From positions 4,960,001-5,024,000 of the forward strand of contig NC_026656.2 in assembly GCF_000004075.3 (NCBI RefSeq): a stretch of DNA of 64,000 nt, written 5' to 3'. The position numbers were made by a program, and so were the translations under genes. Source of the DNA: Cucumis sativus. Taxonomy: Eukaryota > Streptophyta > Magnoliopsida > Cucurbitales > Cucurbitaceae. Positions 40,152-51,927 of this stretch are shown in pieces (position 1 is the stretch's first letter; each line of letters starts with the position of its first letter). The notes under the pieces are model-generated. The model saw nothing but the letters and a program-made list of their open reading frames with translations, was not told where the DNA came from and searched no databases.

Positions 40152-40520
40152 GCTCTGATACTAATTGTAGAAAAATATCAATATGGATTCGATTCATCTT
40201 AGAATTATAGATCATATGAGAAGATCTAAACCATTGGTTATATTATATATGATATAATATAAAGTTAATATTATATAAGATATAATATAGTTTAAATTTA
40301 TATTAATATAATTTTAAATAAAAGAATAACTCTCAAGGGAGTTATTCTACGTGATGGAGAGGGAGAAAGTTATTTTCATAACTTCCCCTTCATCTCTCTT
40401 CAATCTCTTCTCTATGCTTTTTTTTTTACGATCTACTTGTTCCAAATAGAAATAACAAGGAAGATTTCGTGGTGTTCTTTGGGAGGTTCAAAAATTATGA
40501 GAGATTCTATACAAAGGTTA
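40152..40520 (-). mobile_element. Copia-like LTR remnant with initiator-Met primer-binding site
   Basis: On the minus strand a candidate LTR ends CTACA at 40166. After two bases comes TAGTATCAGAGC (40163-40152), which matches the initiator-tRNA-Met primer-binding consensus TGGTATCAGAGC at 11 of 12 positions. The LTR would extend to higher coordinates; its far end near 40520 is a guess. I saw no second LTR and no gag or pol. Confidence 0.45.
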
Positions 40521-40583
40521 GTTTTATTTTCTTCTTTTCCTCCATAGAAGCACGCTTAAATGTTTTGTCTGAATTTATTTTGC

Positions 40584-40705
40584 ACGACGTTCACACGCTT
40601 CTATACTATGAAAATTTCATTTGTAGCACTTTAGAACAATTATAACGACGTTCACACGCTTCTATACTATGAAAATTTCATTTGTAGCACTTTAGAACAA
40701 TTATA
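40584..40705. repeat. 61-bp perfect tandem duplication
   Basis: ACGACGTTCACACGCTTCTA and what follows, through TTAGAACAATTATA, is present twice at a 61-bp offset (40584 and 40645) with no visible differences. Confidence 0.9.
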
Positions 40706-40752
40706 ACAACTACAAAGCAAGTCATATTCGTAGGTGTCCAACCAAGATAAGG

Positions 40753-40985
40753 TATCCATCTAAAAGCATTGGATGTTAGTTTAGTGAACCATTGGATGTT
40801 AGTTTAGTGAACCATTGGATGTTAGTTTAGTGGTTTTTGGAAGATCGTGTAACTCCAACATGTATAAGTTTAGTGGTTTTTGGAAGATCGTGTATCCATC
40901 TAAAACCATTGGATGTTAGTTTAGTGAACCATTGGATGTTAGTTTAGTGGTTTTTGGAAGATCGTGTAACTCCAACATGTATAAG
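40753..40985. repeat. Nested higher-order repeat beside the tRNA cluster
   Basis: A 23-bp unit (GAACCATTGGATGTTAGTTT + AGT) is tandemly repeated. The larger block running from TATCCATCTAAAA to AACTCCAACATGTATAAG recurs 140 bases later (40753 and 40893), with one 23-bp unit fewer in the second copy. Confidence 0.8.
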
Positions 40986-41065
40986 AGGTTAAATGAGGGT
41001 TAAATGATCGTGTAGAAATCTAAATGATCATGTAGGAAGTTTAAAGAGGTATTTATAAAAGATGT

Positions 41066-41145
41066 GTATTAGTGAGATTCAAACTCTTGTGGGAAAAGAC
41101 CATGTACTTAGAAGGCACACGCCTTAACCACTCAGCGAAAGCGAC
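41066..41145 (-). pseudogene. Decayed tRNA-Ser copy
   Basis: Aligns along its whole length with the intact tRNA-Ser copies to its right, but the acceptor stem no longer pairs. The anticodon position reads TCT instead of GCT, and several stem pairs are lost (for example CTCAGCGAAA where the others have CTCGGCCAAA). Confidence 0.8.
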
Positions 41146-41237
41146 ATGTTTTAAAAAGATTAAATTTTATACGTAGATGTACTTGAGACTAAGATTAAAA
41201 AAGAATAGTCTAAAATACAACTATAGACTAAAAATAT

Positions 41238-41319
41238 CGTCGCCTGAGAGATTCGAACTCTCGCGGGGAAACCCCATGTACTTAGCAGGCACACGCCTTA
41301 ACCACTCGGCCAAAGCGAC
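41238..41319 (-). tRNA. tRNA-Ser(GCU): tRNA-Ser (GCU anticodon)
   Basis: Minus strand from 41319: GTCGCTTTGGCCGAGTGGTT (acceptor, D arm), anticodon loop CTGCTAA with GCT, stem TGTGC/GTACA, long variable arm GGGGTTTCCCC as in serine tRNAs, T loop GAGAGTTCGAATCTCTC, acceptor AGGCGAC and discriminator G. The T run following on the minus strand (ATATTTTT) can serve as pol III terminator. It should decode AGC/AGU codons. Confidence 0.93.
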
Positions 41320-41395
41320 ATGCTTAAAAAGAATAAAACTTTATACATAGATGTACTTGGGACTATAATTAAAAAAGAATAGTCTAAAATACAAC

Positions 41396-41431
41396 GTCGC
41401 CTAAGAGATTCGAACTCTCGCGGGGAAACCC
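41396..41431 (-). pseudogene. tRNA-Ser fragment, 3' half only
   Basis: 36 bases identical to the 3' half of the copy at 41458-41539 (GTCGCCTAAGAG at the left edge), ending at the variable arm. It arose by partial tandem duplication: the flanking TAGTCTAAAATACAAC is also repeated. Confidence 0.85.
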
Positions 41432-41457
41432 TAGTCTAAAATACAACTAATATACAA

Positions 41458-41539
41458 CGTCGCCTAAGAGATTCGAACTCTCGCGGGGAAACCCCATGTA
41501 CTTAGCAGGCACACGCCTTAACCACTCGGCCAAAGCGAC
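41458..41539 (-). tRNA. tRNA-Ser(GCU): tRNA-Ser (GCU anticodon)
   Basis: Same structure as the copy at 41238-41319, with one change in the T stem (CTCTT for CTCTC), giving a tolerated G-U pair. Anticodon GCT, variable arm, acceptor stem and discriminator G are intact. The nearest T run downstream on the minus strand is about 17 bases away. Confidence 0.9.
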
Positions 41540-41615
41540 AAGTTCACATAACTATAGTTGGGACTATGGTTATAAAAAAAAAATAGTCTAAAAATAAAAC
41601 TATAGACTAAAATAT

Positions 41616-41697
41616 CGTCGCCTGAGAGATTCGAACTCTCGCGGGGAAACCCCATGTACTTAGCAGGCACACGCCTTAACCACTCGGCCAAAGCGAC
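41616..41697 (-). tRNA. tRNA-Ser(GCU): tRNA-Ser (GCU anticodon)
   Basis: The mature region is identical to the copy at 41238-41319: acceptor stem GTCGCTT/AGGCGAC, anticodon GCT, serine-type long variable arm and T loop TTCGAAT. A T4 run follows on the minus strand (GATATTTTAG). It is the most upstream intact member of the cluster on its own strand. Confidence 0.93.
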
Positions 41698-41903
41698 ATG
41701 TTTATTAAAGATAATTTTTGTACGTACATGTACAGTATGTACATGTAAGTGTGTACAAAGACAAACCTACATGTGTACATACATACATAATGGTGATTCA
41801 TAATCTAATTTTTGGATGATTTTGGACTACAATTAAAAAACAATTGTCTAAAATGCAACTAGACTAAATTTAAAGATGAAAAAGAATTAATACAAATTTT
41901 AAA

Positions 41904-41934
41904 ACACATGTCATAACCACTCGGCCAAACTGAC
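41904..41934 (-). pseudogene. tRNA-Ser 5'-half relic
   Basis: ATAACCACTCGGCCAAACTG matches the 5' half of the neighbouring tRNA-Ser genes with a few substitutions; the rest is gone. Confidence 0.65.
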
Positions 41935-41939
41935 ATGTT

Positions 41940-42915
41940 TAATAAAATTAATTATTTAAATATTTAACCTAATTAAGACTCTATTGAATTATTATAAAAT
42001 TTGAAAGAAAGCTACTGTAAATGACAAAACTGTTGAAATATTTACGAGAACATCACTTGGATCATCAAACTTAGATTCAAGAGATGATTGCATTAACACG
42101 TTGGACATTCTAGCGTTTCACCTCTATTTCTTCTTTTTGTGCAATTATAATAAGGAGCTTTAACTAAGAAGGCCTAAAATAGTATACCATTTTACAAGAT
42201 GGACCATAATTTTCCATATTTTTCACAAATGTCATTAGCAGACTATATATATTACATACTAACTATTCATGTTGAATGTGTCTGATATAGACAAAGAAAG
42301 TGGAAAAATTACAGAATTAGTGAAGAGTGATTGAAAAAACTACTAGAGTTAATGTACGTATAGTATAAATGATTTTTGACATAATATATGATATATACCA
42401 TGATAAGATCTATATGAATAAACAGGCTCGAGAAAGAGATATATTTGTTTATCAGCAGGTTGTGAGAAGAAGCATAAGAAGAGGAACTCTACCTTCAAAG
42501 ATAATGAAGTCTCTGTTCTAAACGAAACTTGGATCTGCACGTCTAAGAAGGAAAATGAAGAGTTAAATAGTGAATCGTTTGGGATATGCATATTTGAAAT
42601 AAAAGTCTGAAACAACATAATAAAAGTATAATAATAAGAAGGAAAAACTAGTCCAATAAGAAAAGTTTGCATCTCTTTTGGTTATGGCCAACACGTCTAC
42701 ATCGATCACATTTAACGCGTCTCTTGAACATTTTACATTAGTGGTCATGACATTATATCTACTACGTGATGAGTACGCACGAGACCACCTAGAAAAATCA
42801 ATTGATTGTACTCCTCACGTATACCAGGGGCCTCAAATTTCAACAAATGCATCTTGTGTTTAAAGTTTACAAGATTATAAGTATTTCCATATGCATGAAA
42901 AACGTTATCAACTAG
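41940..42915. other. Gene-free DNA between the tRNA cluster and the MULE relic
   Basis: No recognised coding sequence or repeat. Its right part may belong to the degraded 3' half of the MULE, but I cannot align it. Confidence 0.4.
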
Positions 42916-42919
42916 TCTT

Positions 42920-44035
42920 CTATACTATACATATGTTCCTAAGTACATGAACTAGACATATGCAATGTAGAACGTTAGAAAATACTACCTCTATGGCTTT
43001 GCATATACTTTTATGTTTGTTAGATACTATAACAATGCCATTCCTTTCACCTATTATTCTCTTCAATTGATTGCAAAACCACGTCCAAAAGTAATAATTT
43101 TCATAATGGACCACACAAAAATTTAGTGAAAATATCTTATCATTGGCATTAGATGTTGATGCAGATAAAAAAGCACCTCGTACTTATTCTTGAGACCTGT
43201 TCCATCAATAGAAATGATTGAACAACAATGTTGCCACTCGAAAATAGAAGCAGATAATGTCATAAAGAAGTATAGAAATCTACCTTCGACATCAACTTTG
43301 TATCCAATAGCAAACTTTATGAACATGAAAAATATGTATATTAATAAAACAATAAATGTAAGGAAAATATTATTTCTTATATAAGAATGTATATTAAATA
43401 TATGTTTGGGTTGTTGAATTCCAACATGTAAGCAAACTTTGGTAACACATCTTGTAGGACTCCTCTCGAGATCCTCTAACTTCATCCAATGAATCCTTAC
43501 ATGCATGTCATGCTTTTTGGTAACTAATGCTTAACTCATGCTCAGAACGAATGTAGTGTCATATCTTTAGGAGTGGAACTCTGAACCAATTAAACTTATT
43601 TTGTTTTTTAAGAAGTCCTTGATAGCAGAAAATGTAGCATGTCTGTGATCTGTTAAATGAACATCTACAGAACATGTATGTTCATAATCGAACCTAGTAT
43701 GAACCTATATTGTCCTATCCTCATGAAAACAACAAGAAGCACGTAGTGACCATAAACAATCTTCAAATATGCACTGCAAAATCAAAACTTCATTGTTTGA
43801 TTTAACTGTAACGTATTGAAAGTTGTCTCTAATATCAATGGCTCTCAATGACTGTTTCAATAAAGATTTCGCATATCATGTATTTTAAGTTCAAAGGTGG
43901 AATATCTAAAAGATATAAGTTCTTAAAAGACATAGGTTCATTGACTAAAATTTTGGAAACACTGTAACTAATGTAGTTGTCAGAATCATTGAAAAAATCA
44001 TCGAAATATACAACAATTTTGGTCATACCTGACAA
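42920..44035 (-). mobile_element. MULE (MuDR-type) transposase relic
   Basis: Minus-strand pieces in order: N-terminal MuDR domain (SNNEVLILQCIFEDCLWSLR, FDYEHTCSVDVHLTDHRHAT, one internal stop between), then the catalytic region FEWQHCCSIISIDGTGLKNK, then VVHYENYYFWTWFCNQLKRI, GIVIVSNKHKSICKAIEVVF and LHCICLVHVLRN. The first catalytic Asp (SIDGT) is present; the position usually read as SDRH is SNKH, so the second catalytic Asp is lost. Stops and frameshifts separate the pieces. No terminal inverted repeats were located. Confidence 0.78.
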
Positions 44036-44339
44036 GAAACAATAGAACTATATATGCCACTAAATACGTGTTATTGTATATATATACAAATGTATATTCT
44101 GGTAACATCATCTGTGTATGCAGTGATAAATAATGAAACTTCAACTTCAAGTTATGTATTACTGAAAATATCTTATTCAGTGGTATATAATATAATATAC
44201 CACTCACAGCACATTTAAGAAATAAAATACGAAGTATATAAACGGATTGAAAGATATGATAAACGAAAAAAGTGATCAAAGAAAAATGAAACAATTGACG
44301 CCACCTAACAATATGTTTGTAAAAATTTGAAATCAAGTT

Positions 44340-47300
44340 GATTATGAAATTGAACAGATAATTTGTAGGAATAATTAAATATACTATTATTATATTAGCT
44401 TAGAATTTATATCATGTTAAAAATATATATACATTAAATGATGTTCTAATAATAAATGTGGAAGTTATCAATTATATAATAAATTTAATGAAAACATAAT
44501 TAAGAAAATGTTTTGTTTATATTTTTAAAAAATAAATTATATAAAAAATTGATGTAAAGGTTAAGATGGTCTTTAAAAAACATGAAATCTGAAATTTCAA
44601 GACATTAGTGAAATTTCATATCTAAATCTTGTATGATTTTATTGAGGTTGGGGCTTTTGAAAGGCCAGAGTATGGAAAAGCCCATTAACTTTAAAATGAA
44701 GCCCAAAATGGGGTCCAATAGTCTAGTCAGTCCAACACTACTTTTCCAACGGGGTGAAAATAAGTACACATGTGAAAAAAAATTAATAACAAACATCTAA
44801 TCTCCGAGTTGATAATACAATACATTTAGGTTCCCACATTTTATGTCACATTCTTTATAATAATTAAAAGGAAAAATAAAATAAAATGTTTGAATGATTA
44901 ATTCCACAATTATCGCTCTTTTTATTAATTTCAATACTCTATTTTAGGTTTATTGTGTCACGTGCGCACATGTGTCCAACGTGATTAACCAATCCATTAT
45001 ATTTATATTTTATTTTACACAATTTTTCTATTTTTTCTCCAAATATTCCTATTTATTTAACAAATTAATGCTTACTTGATTTTCACCTATTTAATTGGCC
45101 TTTTTCTTTTTGAGAAAAATTAATCACCCACGCACCCATCATTTTTAAAACGTATCCTACTCACTCATATGCATTATATAACTTGTTTTAACATAGAGTG
45201 AGTACAAGCTAAGCATGTTTTATTGAATTTTATGTCTTAAATTTCGTAGATAGTTCTGTTTTCAATCAAACGTTATTATTATAATCAAATCCAATAAACT
45301 AACATTCTAAATTGTCTTACGAGTCTTAAATTTTATTTGGAGACATCCATGATATTTAAGATACCACTTAAAAAGTCTACAGTAAAAGAATAGAATTTGG
45401 TCATCTAAGTCTTATGTAATGAGTTTGTATTTGACACAAACGCAATGATCCAACGTATTCATGCATATGACATACGAGTAGGGGTATCTCATGTAATTAG
45501 TTTGCACAAGGCTTGACTGTCAAATAGCAACCACTAAATGTAACTTAGTCTATTTCAATAAGATAACATAGACAACTTTGTCTTAATCTTAATCGTAATT
45601 AGTGTATACCCTAAGGTGTAGTTTTTTACCAGAGCTAAGATTCATTATTTTCTTAATCTACTTAAATTTAATTATCTCCCAGTGATTTTATATAATTATT
45701 TTGATTTATAGTAGATGGTAGGTTTAAAAGTAAAAGCAGTTTTATTTGAGTGTATATAATATAGGTTTGGAATTTTGTTAAATGTGTAGCTATATGTAAT
45801 GTATGAAAGTCTCCAACGACCCCGGAATAGTATATGGGGCATTTATGTAATATAATGTTAACCGTCACTTCCATTTTCTATTCTTTTCCTATCCCTCACG
45901 CCCCCAACCCAGCGATTGGTTCAACCCCCCCCATCCCCACTTTCACCATTTCCAATAACCTTCCTTCACTTTTACCCTATAATCGTAATATTATTTACAA
46001 GTATTCTTCTTCTTTAGTTTATTTCTTAAATTCTCTTATTTACTATAACCTTCCTTAGTATTAGGATTACATGTTAGGTTGGTTGAACTACACCTATTTT
46101 TTACGTGAACCAAAATATTTAAAAATATAGTAGAAATAAGATATTATAAATATGATTAGATGTAAATTAATTCTGATATGTTTGGGACTAAGAGGAACAA
46201 GAGAATATAAAAAGAGGAATGCATGAGTTTATATATAATTCATGAAGAGTTATTATAAGGTGGTTCAAATAATCAAATAAATAGTTTGGGGAGACATGTA
46301 GGCCTCCCTTCTCTTAATGCCTTGGTGCAACTTTTGTTCTATCTTCTCATTCATAAAGATCGCTTGTGGAATATCAATTTTACAAAGCTGAAAAGAAAAG
46401 TTGTTTTCCATTAAGGAAAAAGAGGGGTTCTTATTACCGAGTTGGTTACACACAGAATTTTTTTTTTCATTTGTTCCATTAGTTGTCACCTCAAACCAAC
46501 CTTTTATGGTATTAACTAATTTTTTTTTTATCAAGATGGAGCTTAGTTTAGTAATAATTTACTACTTGAACTTGAATTCAGGCAAAGAAAAGTAATATAA
46601 TAATACTTGAGTGTAACTATAACTCATTTTTATGCATTAATTTTATTAATTTACAAAGGTAAAAAATATATATGAAAAATACAATTTTATCATTAGGGTA
46701 TTTGGTTCAATCATACCACTTTCTTATTAAGTGGTTTGATCATAGAAACTTCAAAATGAAATGTGTAGTTAGCTTGAAACAATGAGTGTATGAACTATGA
46801 AGATAAAACAAGTTAAAAGAATTATGTTGGTTTGTGAAGACAATATCTTTATTCTTGAAAACAAAATTAAAATAAGTAAGATAATATCGTGAAGTCGAAA
46901 AAGAATATTAAAAGATTGTAAAGTGTGGAATCTAAATTTTGAATTCAAATTGTAGAAGGAAGCCTTAAATTTAGAATTCTTATCCAAATTATTGTAGAAG
47001 GAAGCATTAAATAGATAGTGGTGGTGGACTAAGTATTTTTTTCTAATCTAAATTTAATTATATTAACTAATTAGAAAAACAAAGAAATGGTGTAATTCAC
47101 ACAAATGGAGGATTGGTTGATGACTAGATTTGTTTTCACTTGCCTTTGGTCTATTTTCTTGGCTAACAAACCAAACAATATTATTAAAATCTCTTGTTCA
47201 TTTTTTTCTTTTAAATTTTGTAGAGAAAAAGGGTCTAATGGAAAGAAATTCTTTTTTTATTTTTATATTCAAACCATTCGTGTTTGAACTATTATATTTG

Positions 47301-47899
47301 TTTTATTGGATTAAATAAACACAAATCCTCTTTTATTTTTAAAAAAGTATGTTGTAAGTAAGTTTTAAAAAAAGTAACCTATAATCAACCAACATACTAT
47401 ACAAAAATAAATGATAATAGCATCTAAAATGTATACTAGCTAGGCAGATGTGTGTATATATATTCATGCATGACCAAATATATAATTTTTTTAAATTTTG
47501 TACAATTTAAACTAGAGTAAAATAAGGGTTTATAAGTTTAATTTTAAAAAATAAAAATAAGAAGAGATATACTTAAATTTGGGATTTAATGTTTTATATT
47601 AAAAGAATTTGGCCATTGAATAATATTATCTTAAATAATATATTTGACCAATAATAATGAACTTTAACTTTCAAAATTAAAATTTCAATCTTAGTCTAAT
47701 TGATTCCTTTAAAAGAAATACCAACTTTGGATTTTGCTATTGTTTCTACTTAATATCTACACAACTATATATACTTGTCTCAACTTACCCTATGTGGTTC
47801 CAACATATGTCTTAATTATGTGTTTATACATATAGCAACTATTACCGATTTCTTTTTTTTTTTTTTAAATAAATCACTTGTTAAATTACAACAACAAAG
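44340..47899. other. Gene-free AT-rich DNA
   Basis: Nothing recognised. A C-rich patch occurs at 45895-45950 (CAACCCCCCCCATCCCCAC). Open frames are short and of unknown type. Confidence 0.5.
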
Positions 47900-50640
47900 T
47901 AAAAAAAAAAAAGATAATTTATGTAAATGTAACAAAACCCAAACATATTTACAACCCGTATAACAAAAAACAAAAGTATGTGAAGTCAGTAAAATATTTT
48001 CATAATTTCCAGATTTGTCATCATTACAAAGAATCAAAAGAATCCTGACGTGGAAAACGGTGTCGAGGTAGAAATATGATATTGTCCAATTCCGACGCAA
48101 TGTTTATTGCCTCGGTTTTGGAGCTGTTTCCCAACGTTGTGGAAAATGCATGTCGGGGAACAAGGAAACTATTATTTAATTGGTCCATGTGTTCTCCGAC
48201 GTGTATGAGAGGAACGTCGAGAAAAGTGGAAACAATTATTCAATTGGTCCACTTTCCTCGACATGCAAGAGACACACATCGGGGAACGTGGGAACACTTA
48301 TTTAATACGTTTACTTTCACCGACAAGTGATAGAGAAAGGTCGAGAAAAATTGAAACAATTATTTAGTGTTTCCACTTTTCCTCGACATGTGTCAGAGAC
48401 ACGTCGGGGAAGTGTAACACAATTATTAAATATGTCAACTTTCTCCAATGTGTGGCAGAGGCACATCAAAATTAGGTCCCTTTTTGGCCGATGCCGCGTT
48501 GACCATGTTGGGGAAAATCATCTAATAAATTTGAAACGTCATTTTTTTTCGACGCCATAAGTGGATCATCGAGGAAGGGTTCAAGGTTCCCTAGCATTTT
48601 CATGTACAACGTCGAGGAAGGCAAGTTTTATCGATGTTTTCGAGAACGTTGGTAATTGTCTACTTTATTTGTTGTGTTCGTGAACACAGAACAGAACAGT
48701 TAGAAAGAAAAGAAAGAGAGCTGAGAGAGAGGGAGAGAGTCTTTCGCCGTTCGCTTCCGTCGTTGCTGCAATTCACTCTGTCGCCCAACGTCCTCCATTG
48801 TCGTCAACCACCACTGCCACACTTTCAATCAAGGTTGTTTTTTTTTTTTTTTTTTTTTTGTTTTGAAATTAGAAAATTGAATGTATATGATATAATGTAT
48901 GTTTTTAGGATTTAGATTCAAATGTATGTTAAGTATTTTTAGATTTTAGTATTAAATACGAATTGGTTTTAGGATTTTGGATTTAAGATTATGTTAGAGT
49001 ATTTTGGAATATTATTGAACTTATTATTCTTAAGATTTGTGGGGTTATATTGAATTTAGGGTGTATGTTTATTGAATTGGTTTTAGGATTTAGGATTTAA
49101 GATTGATGTTGAGTATTTTAGAATATTAATAAATATGTGATTGTTGAGATTTGTAGGGTTATATTGAATTTAGGGTGATTTTTTATTGAATTTGCGTTTG
49201 GGGGATAGGGTGTTTATTGAAATTGAGTTTATGACCACCAACCACAGACGGAGGTTAGCGAACTAAAGGTCAGCCTTAAAAATGCTAACTGCTTGATTGA
49301 AGCACAATGATTAAGGTAGTAGGAGCAAAACCGACAAATAGCAGACCACACACGACAAATGGAGGAGATGAAGAAGATGATCGGAGGAGATGAGTCGGGA
49401 ATAGAGAGGACCGTGAACACTTGGGGTACGTCCTTTTCAACATTTAATTTGTTTAATTTTGCATTTGTGGTATTCTAACTGTACTCTTATGTCATTTGTA
49501 GGTTTGACATTTTTTATTTGGCGTCTGTGGCTAGTAATAGAAGATAGGTGTACGTTTTTTTTTTAAAAAAAAATTTCAATTAATTGTTTTATAAACATAT
49601 TAAATATGTAGTTTTTTGTATTCAACATATTTTGCGTATCTTGTTTTATTATAAATTGAAGTATTTTAGTTTTCATAATTTAATGCAAATTTTTTTTATT
49701 GTCTTGTGATGTGAACATTCGGGATATACGTTTTTCTCGACGTTTTCAATTGACGTCAAAAAAAGCTTTTACCGACGTCCCATCGAAAAATGTCCTTCCC
49801 TGATGTGCTGACAACACGTCGGGGATACGTGATGCCACCATTGGCACATTGAAGAAAGTTACCTTGACGTGCTTTTCCTAACGTTCGTGCTAACGTCGAA
49901 TTAAAATACTTTGGTCGACGCATTTGCTGTGTTTTTTGACGTGATTATGCGCTGAAAAAAGCCAATATTTTTGTAGTGCCTTGAATATTGCGGATGATTC
50001 ATCACTTCTCTTTCTTCATTTTCCTTATTTGTGATTTCTTCTCTTCCAGATTTTTCTTCTTCTCTCTTATGGATTTTCTTTCTTTTATTTTTAAACGATT
50101 TATTCTTCAAATTAAATCTCATATTTCTTCTTCATCATTTTTAGTAAGGTTCTTTTAAGCTATTTTATGGTTGTTTCAATATTCTTCTTCATCTTCCTTA
50201 TATTCGAGAATATCAATATCGTTTAAATATCATTTTAAATGATAAACATGATCGTTTACCATGATCAACACGACCGTTATGTTTGAAGTTTTTAATGATC
50301 ATTTACATTGGATTTTATGATCGCTTATCATAATCAACACGTTCTTTTTTCATGATTAACACGATCATTTCAATCTTTTGTCATGGTCAACACTATCGTT
50401 TAAATTTGAAGCCTTTTTCTTCGCTTCTCTTGTTCTCGACATTTCGATATTGACAAAAACGACATCTTTGCTTGAAAAGCTTGAAAATTGTTAAGCCCGC
50501 AAGAATTTCTTCTCGATATTGATAATGAGTTATACTGTGAAAGGCGTGATGCTCTCAAACTTTTGAACTTTTGGATTTGGTTGATTTTGGTATTCAAACT
50601 ATTAAAAAAATGTGTATTATAGTTAGAGGGTTATATAAAG
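47900..50640. repeat. Dispersed repeat, copy A (interrupted by a CACTA element)
   Basis: 47900-48021 and 49979-50640 together align with 62320-63170. Shared phrases: CAGATTTGTCAT or TAGATTTGTCAT on the left; TGAATATTGCGGATGATTCA and TTTTTAAACGATTTATTC on the right; then repeated ATCGTTTACCAT/GTCAACACGA motifs. I know no coding sequence or family for it. Confidence 0.75.
48022..49978. mobile_element. Non-autonomous CACTA element, 1957 bp
   Basis: Left end CATTACAAAGAATC (one base from CACTACAA), right end ATTTTTGTAGTG, i.e. CACTACAAAAAT in reverse. The flanks CAT (48019-48021) and CCT (49979-49981) are a 3-bp target duplication with one mutation, since the empty copy at 62.46 kb has a single CAT there. 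CGACGT-type subterminal repeats fill 48040-48640 and 49735-49925. The middle has a leader-like purine-rich and C-rich stretch (48690-48835), a run of about 22 T at 48838-48859 and short open frames, but no transposase that I recognise. Confidence 0.85.
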
Positions 50641-51404
50641 TATTTTGGTCATTAGGTTTATTTTTATTTTGAATAGCGTCATTGGGGATTGCCTACTTAG
50701 TTTTAAACTTTTATTTAATTTATATAATTAATTACTTACTTGATTACCCCTTCAATACAAAATCAACGGCTAATAGTTTATTATATATGATAAGAAGTTT
50801 CTTCTTGAGTGGGAATAAAATAGTTGTAATGTCTAACCCCAAAGGTTCCAAGACTTTTAAACCCTAACAACGTTTGAACTTAGATGCCAATACTTTGAAT
50901 TTTTCCAAATACAATTTCTAAATTTAAAGCTCAATTGGATATTTAATTTCCAATTTAATAAAAAACGACTTGCACCCACTAATTTTATTTTCTTCCCATA
51001 ATTCAACCTTTACAAACAAACACACCAAATTCTCAAATCAAATTCAAAGTAATCAACCCTCATAAAATCCAAATCAATCTTTAAATGTGTCCTACCCTTC
51101 AACTTTGGAACCAGTTCAATCATCAATCTATCTCTTACTAAGAAAGTAACGTCAATTATTATTGAATTAAATTTAATTTGACAAAAAAATAATAGTCAAA
51201 GAATCCATATAATTTAAATATATAACGTTCAATCTTAGAATTCAAAATATGTATTCTAGAAGCGGATTTATTAAGACGTGTCCCTCACATTATCGATTTT
51301 TGTATTTAAATATTCATTTTAAAGTGTTAGATTACAATATTATATTAAATTTTGGTTCTTGATTGTGTCCCACTACAGAACCTCGAGACTATGATTTCTT
51401 AAAA

Positions 51405-51575
51405 GAAAGATAATTTGATTTTTTCCTAAATTTCAATGATTTTCTAAAAGGAAGATAATTTGACTTTTCTTCTTACATTTGAAATATTTTCTAAAATGAA
51501 CATAATTTGATTTTTTCCTAAATTTCACTCGTTTCCTAAAAGAAAAATAATTGATTTCCTAAAAAGAAGATATTT
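51405..51575. repeat. About 46-bp tandem repeat, 3.5 copies
   Basis: Units begin GAAGATAATTTGATTTTTTC or variants and end ATTTTCTAAAA. Divergent between units. Confidence 0.7.
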
Positions 51576-51895
51576 TTTTAATAAAAGGAAACAAAAAACC
51601 ATATAAGATAGAAACCCTAATCCTCATTTTTTTTAAAAAATGCAACAAAGTGGGTGACTCAAACTTTCACTATGTCAACAATATTGGAGAAGAAAGGTAT
51701 TATTATTTTTTTTTTCGTATGTAATTTTCAAAATTTCAAATTTTCATTACAAAAACTTATGTTAAAATTGTGAATCCTATTTAGTTGTAACTTGTTGTCC
51801 ACTTATTTCAAGTGTAGGAACTTAGAATTTGTAGGATGAATGTTGTTGTGTTTAGGACAAGATTTGTATATGGATGATTAAAACTAAAATTAAAA

Positions 51896-51927
51896 AAGAA
51901 GAAGAAGAAGAAGAAGAAGAAGAAGAG
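51896..51927. repeat. (GAA)n microsatellite
   Basis: An almost pure run of about ten AAG/GAA triplets, about 400 bases upstream of the probable GT14 transcription start. Long GAA tracts in promoters can be length-polymorphic. Confidence 0.9.
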
